From positions 1-22,852 of the forward strand of contig DOSU01000142.1 of NCBI GenBank assembly GCA_003513895.1: 22,852 nucleotides of DNA, read 5' to 3'. Below, piece after piece: positions 21,614 through 22,852 of the stretch. Within the stretch, counting starts at the first letter, position 1. Each line of letters starts with the position of its first letter. The translations under genes were made by a program, and so were the position numbers. This DNA comes from Rikenellaceae bacterium. GTDB taxonomy: Bacteria > Bacteroidota > Bacteroidia > Bacteroidales > UBA932. The notes under the pieces were generated by a model. The model made no database searches and was not told the origin of the DNA. It saw nothing but the letters and a program-made list of their open reading frames with translations.

Positions 21614-22852
21614 TCAATTATTGCCAAAATCATACTTTTGAACAAGGTCTCTTAACTTATCCTCGGGCAAGATGACATTAAAGTGTTCCCAGAAGTCCAT
21701 GTCGTAAACAAAACTTGTCTCAGAAAAGATGTCTCTTGTGGGCAGTTTGTCGCTTCCGGAAAATCGCTTCACATCATTGGTGTCCGTTTTGCAATTGACA
21801 ATCTCAAACCACACATGCAAATTTGAACTGAAAAGCCGATTCTTCTTCTGTACCTTAAAGTTGAGATCTCCTCTTATGTGATTTATATAATAGATCCCAT
21901 TAAATGGTTTATAAGAAACCTCATAGGCAACATTTTCAGGAGTAACTACAAGGTTTTTTCCCCTCTTTAAAACCAAATCATCGGCTGTTTTTCTCACATA
22001 AAGAGGATTTATTTCGAAACGGGCCAAAACAAGTGCAAAGTTTTCCGCATCAATGAATAATTTCCCCCGATACAAAGGGTCAAAAATATTCTCTTTTTGC
22101 TCGAATGAAATTTCAAAAACTCTCCTGTCGTCCAAAGTTGTAATATCTGAGTGAGTAAAATTGTACTGGTTATAAAATTCAGGCAAAAGAAAATCCGGCG
22201 GATTTTTAACCAGGTCAAGCAAAAGACATGAGTTTAGGCTGGATTTGATTTTTGTTATAAGAGTGTCCTTGTTATCACTATTTTCTACCCTGTGCATCTT
22301 TAGCAGTTTAAGCTGCTCACTGTTCACGCTGCTCTGGTTACCTGTCTTATAAACCATAAGAACAGCCTCAACAAGATTCATGTTCTTTTTATACTCTATT
22401 CCCTCTCTGTAAAAAGCCGTTATGTATACCGGCTCTCTGGAGTAGTTTTGCCCCCTCCGGTACATCATTTCCCTTAATGTGCTTACCGGATCTACAATAC
22501 GAACAACAACTTCCTGAAGTGGAACGACTTTCTGATCCATATGAAAAACAACACTTCTTCCTGAAAGCAACGATGCAGAAATTTCTCTGGAAATATAACC
22601 TATATGCGAAAATTTAATAAGGGAGTTTCTCAGTGAATCGTGCAGGGTAAGTTTAAAATCTCCGTTTTGGTTTGCTACTGTTCCGTAAGAGTAGTCTTTT
22701 ACACTTATAGAACCGTAAACTATGGGTTCTTCTGTATGACGGTCCTTAAGAGTCCCTGCAAGGGTAAAATAGTTGTCACTTATTACCGGCTCAGATGAAG
22801 GAGGCGCTATCTCGACAGGTTCCTTTATATATAGAAGAATGTGATTCCCTAC
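21614..22852 (-). CDS. Carboxypeptidase regulatory-like domain protein, 5' end cut by window edge
   Basis: 412 residues are visible and the frame is open to the right edge. The TTG at 22570 is only an internal leucine. An N-terminal beta-sandwich (about residues 26-110 of the visible part) matches the CarboxypepD_reg-like domain of Bacteroidetes surface proteins: FTLAGTLKDRHTEEPIVYGS, then GTVANQNGDFKL, then IKFSHIGYISREI and PLQEVVV. The remaining 300 residues are mixed alpha/beta and beta strands, with YRGKLFIDAENFALVLARFE and GIYYINHIRGDLNFK, typical of a large unnamed Bacteroidetes family. A signal peptide, if any, lies outside the window. Such proteins are usually exported. The stop is 5 bp from the Memo-AMMECR1 ATG, implying one transcript. 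Its function is unknown. Confidence 0.8.
   Translation of the reverse strand, partial: VGNHILLYIKEPVEIAPPSSEPVISDNYFTLAGTLKDRHTEEPIVYGSISVKDYSYGTVANQNGDFKLTLHDSLRNSLIKFSHIGYISREISASLLSGRSVVFHMDQKVVPLQEVVVRIVDPVSTLREMMYRRGQNYSREPVYITAFYREGIEYKKNMNLVEAVLMVYKTGNQSSVNSEQLKLLKMHRVENSDNKDTLITKIKSSLNSCLLLDLVKNPPDFLLPEFYNQYNFTHSDITTLDDRRVFEISFEQKENIFDPLYRGKLFIDAENFALVLARFEINPLYVRKTADDLVLKRGKNLVVTPENVAYEVSYKPFNGIYYINHIRGDLNFKVQKKNRLFSSNLHVWFEIVNCKTDTNDVKRFSGSDKLPTRDIFSETSFVYDMDFWEHFNVILPEDKLRDLVQKYDFGNN

Overview
The window is AT-rich and looks like chromosomal DNA of a Bacteroidota (Bacteroidetes) species, probably an environmental or anaerobic Bacteroidales relative. The supporting signs are Bacteroidetes-type -7 boxes (TAnnTTTG) ahead of several genes, with a matching -33 TTTG ahead of the tRNA; weak or absent Shine-Dalgarno sequences; a KISTS-type methionyl-tRNA synthetase; a CCDC81-type HU membrane protein; and a carboxypeptidase-regulatory-domain surface protein. 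No integrase, transposase, CRISPR array or phage gene was seen.

Layout. (1) 1-2708: the 3' part of metG, meeting tail to tail a membrane-anchored HU-like protein. (2) 2800-3129: a tRNA-Asn with its own promoter and terminator, then a hairpin-rich intergenic repeat. (3) 3130-14114: an 11-kb signalling block, all on the minus strand. In transcription order it holds a soluble six-PAS NarX/NreB-type kinase overlapping a NarL/LuxR response regulator by 17 bp, a 1850-residue Cache plus nine-PAS hybrid kinase with a receiver, and a small two-TM PAS kinase. The NarL-type regulator is the only DNA-binding output protein in the block. (4) 14115-16529: a CorA-type transporter, a CsbD-like small stress protein and a small outer-membrane barrel protein. 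Each is preceded by a similar promoter module, with paired TRTAAY-like sites exactly 21 bp apart, so this looks like a small regulon arranged side by side. (5) 16585-18377: an exported C1-family (bleomycin-hydrolase-like) peptidase and a TlpA-type thioredoxin, converging on a shared bidirectional terminator. (6) 18448-22852: a cyclase/kynurenine-formamidase-fold hydrolase, then the AmmeMemoRadiSam radical SAM enzyme. The latter abuts, stop to stop, a convergent gene fusing the other two parts of the system (Memo plus AMMECR1). That fusion follows, within 5 bp, a carboxypeptidase-regulatory-domain protein that runs off the right edge.

How the parts relate. The kinase block is a sensory hub whose signals cannot be read from sequence. 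The CorA/CsbD/barrel trio looks like an envelope or ion-stress response under one regulator not encoded here; the 21-bp direct-repeat geometry is what LytTR-type regulators use. The right-hand end carries a complete AmmeMemoRadiSam set, whose biochemical role I do not know to be settled, with a hydrolase and a surface protein as the nearest partners. The strongest leads are the triplicated promoter module and this AmmeMemoRadiSam neighbourhood.
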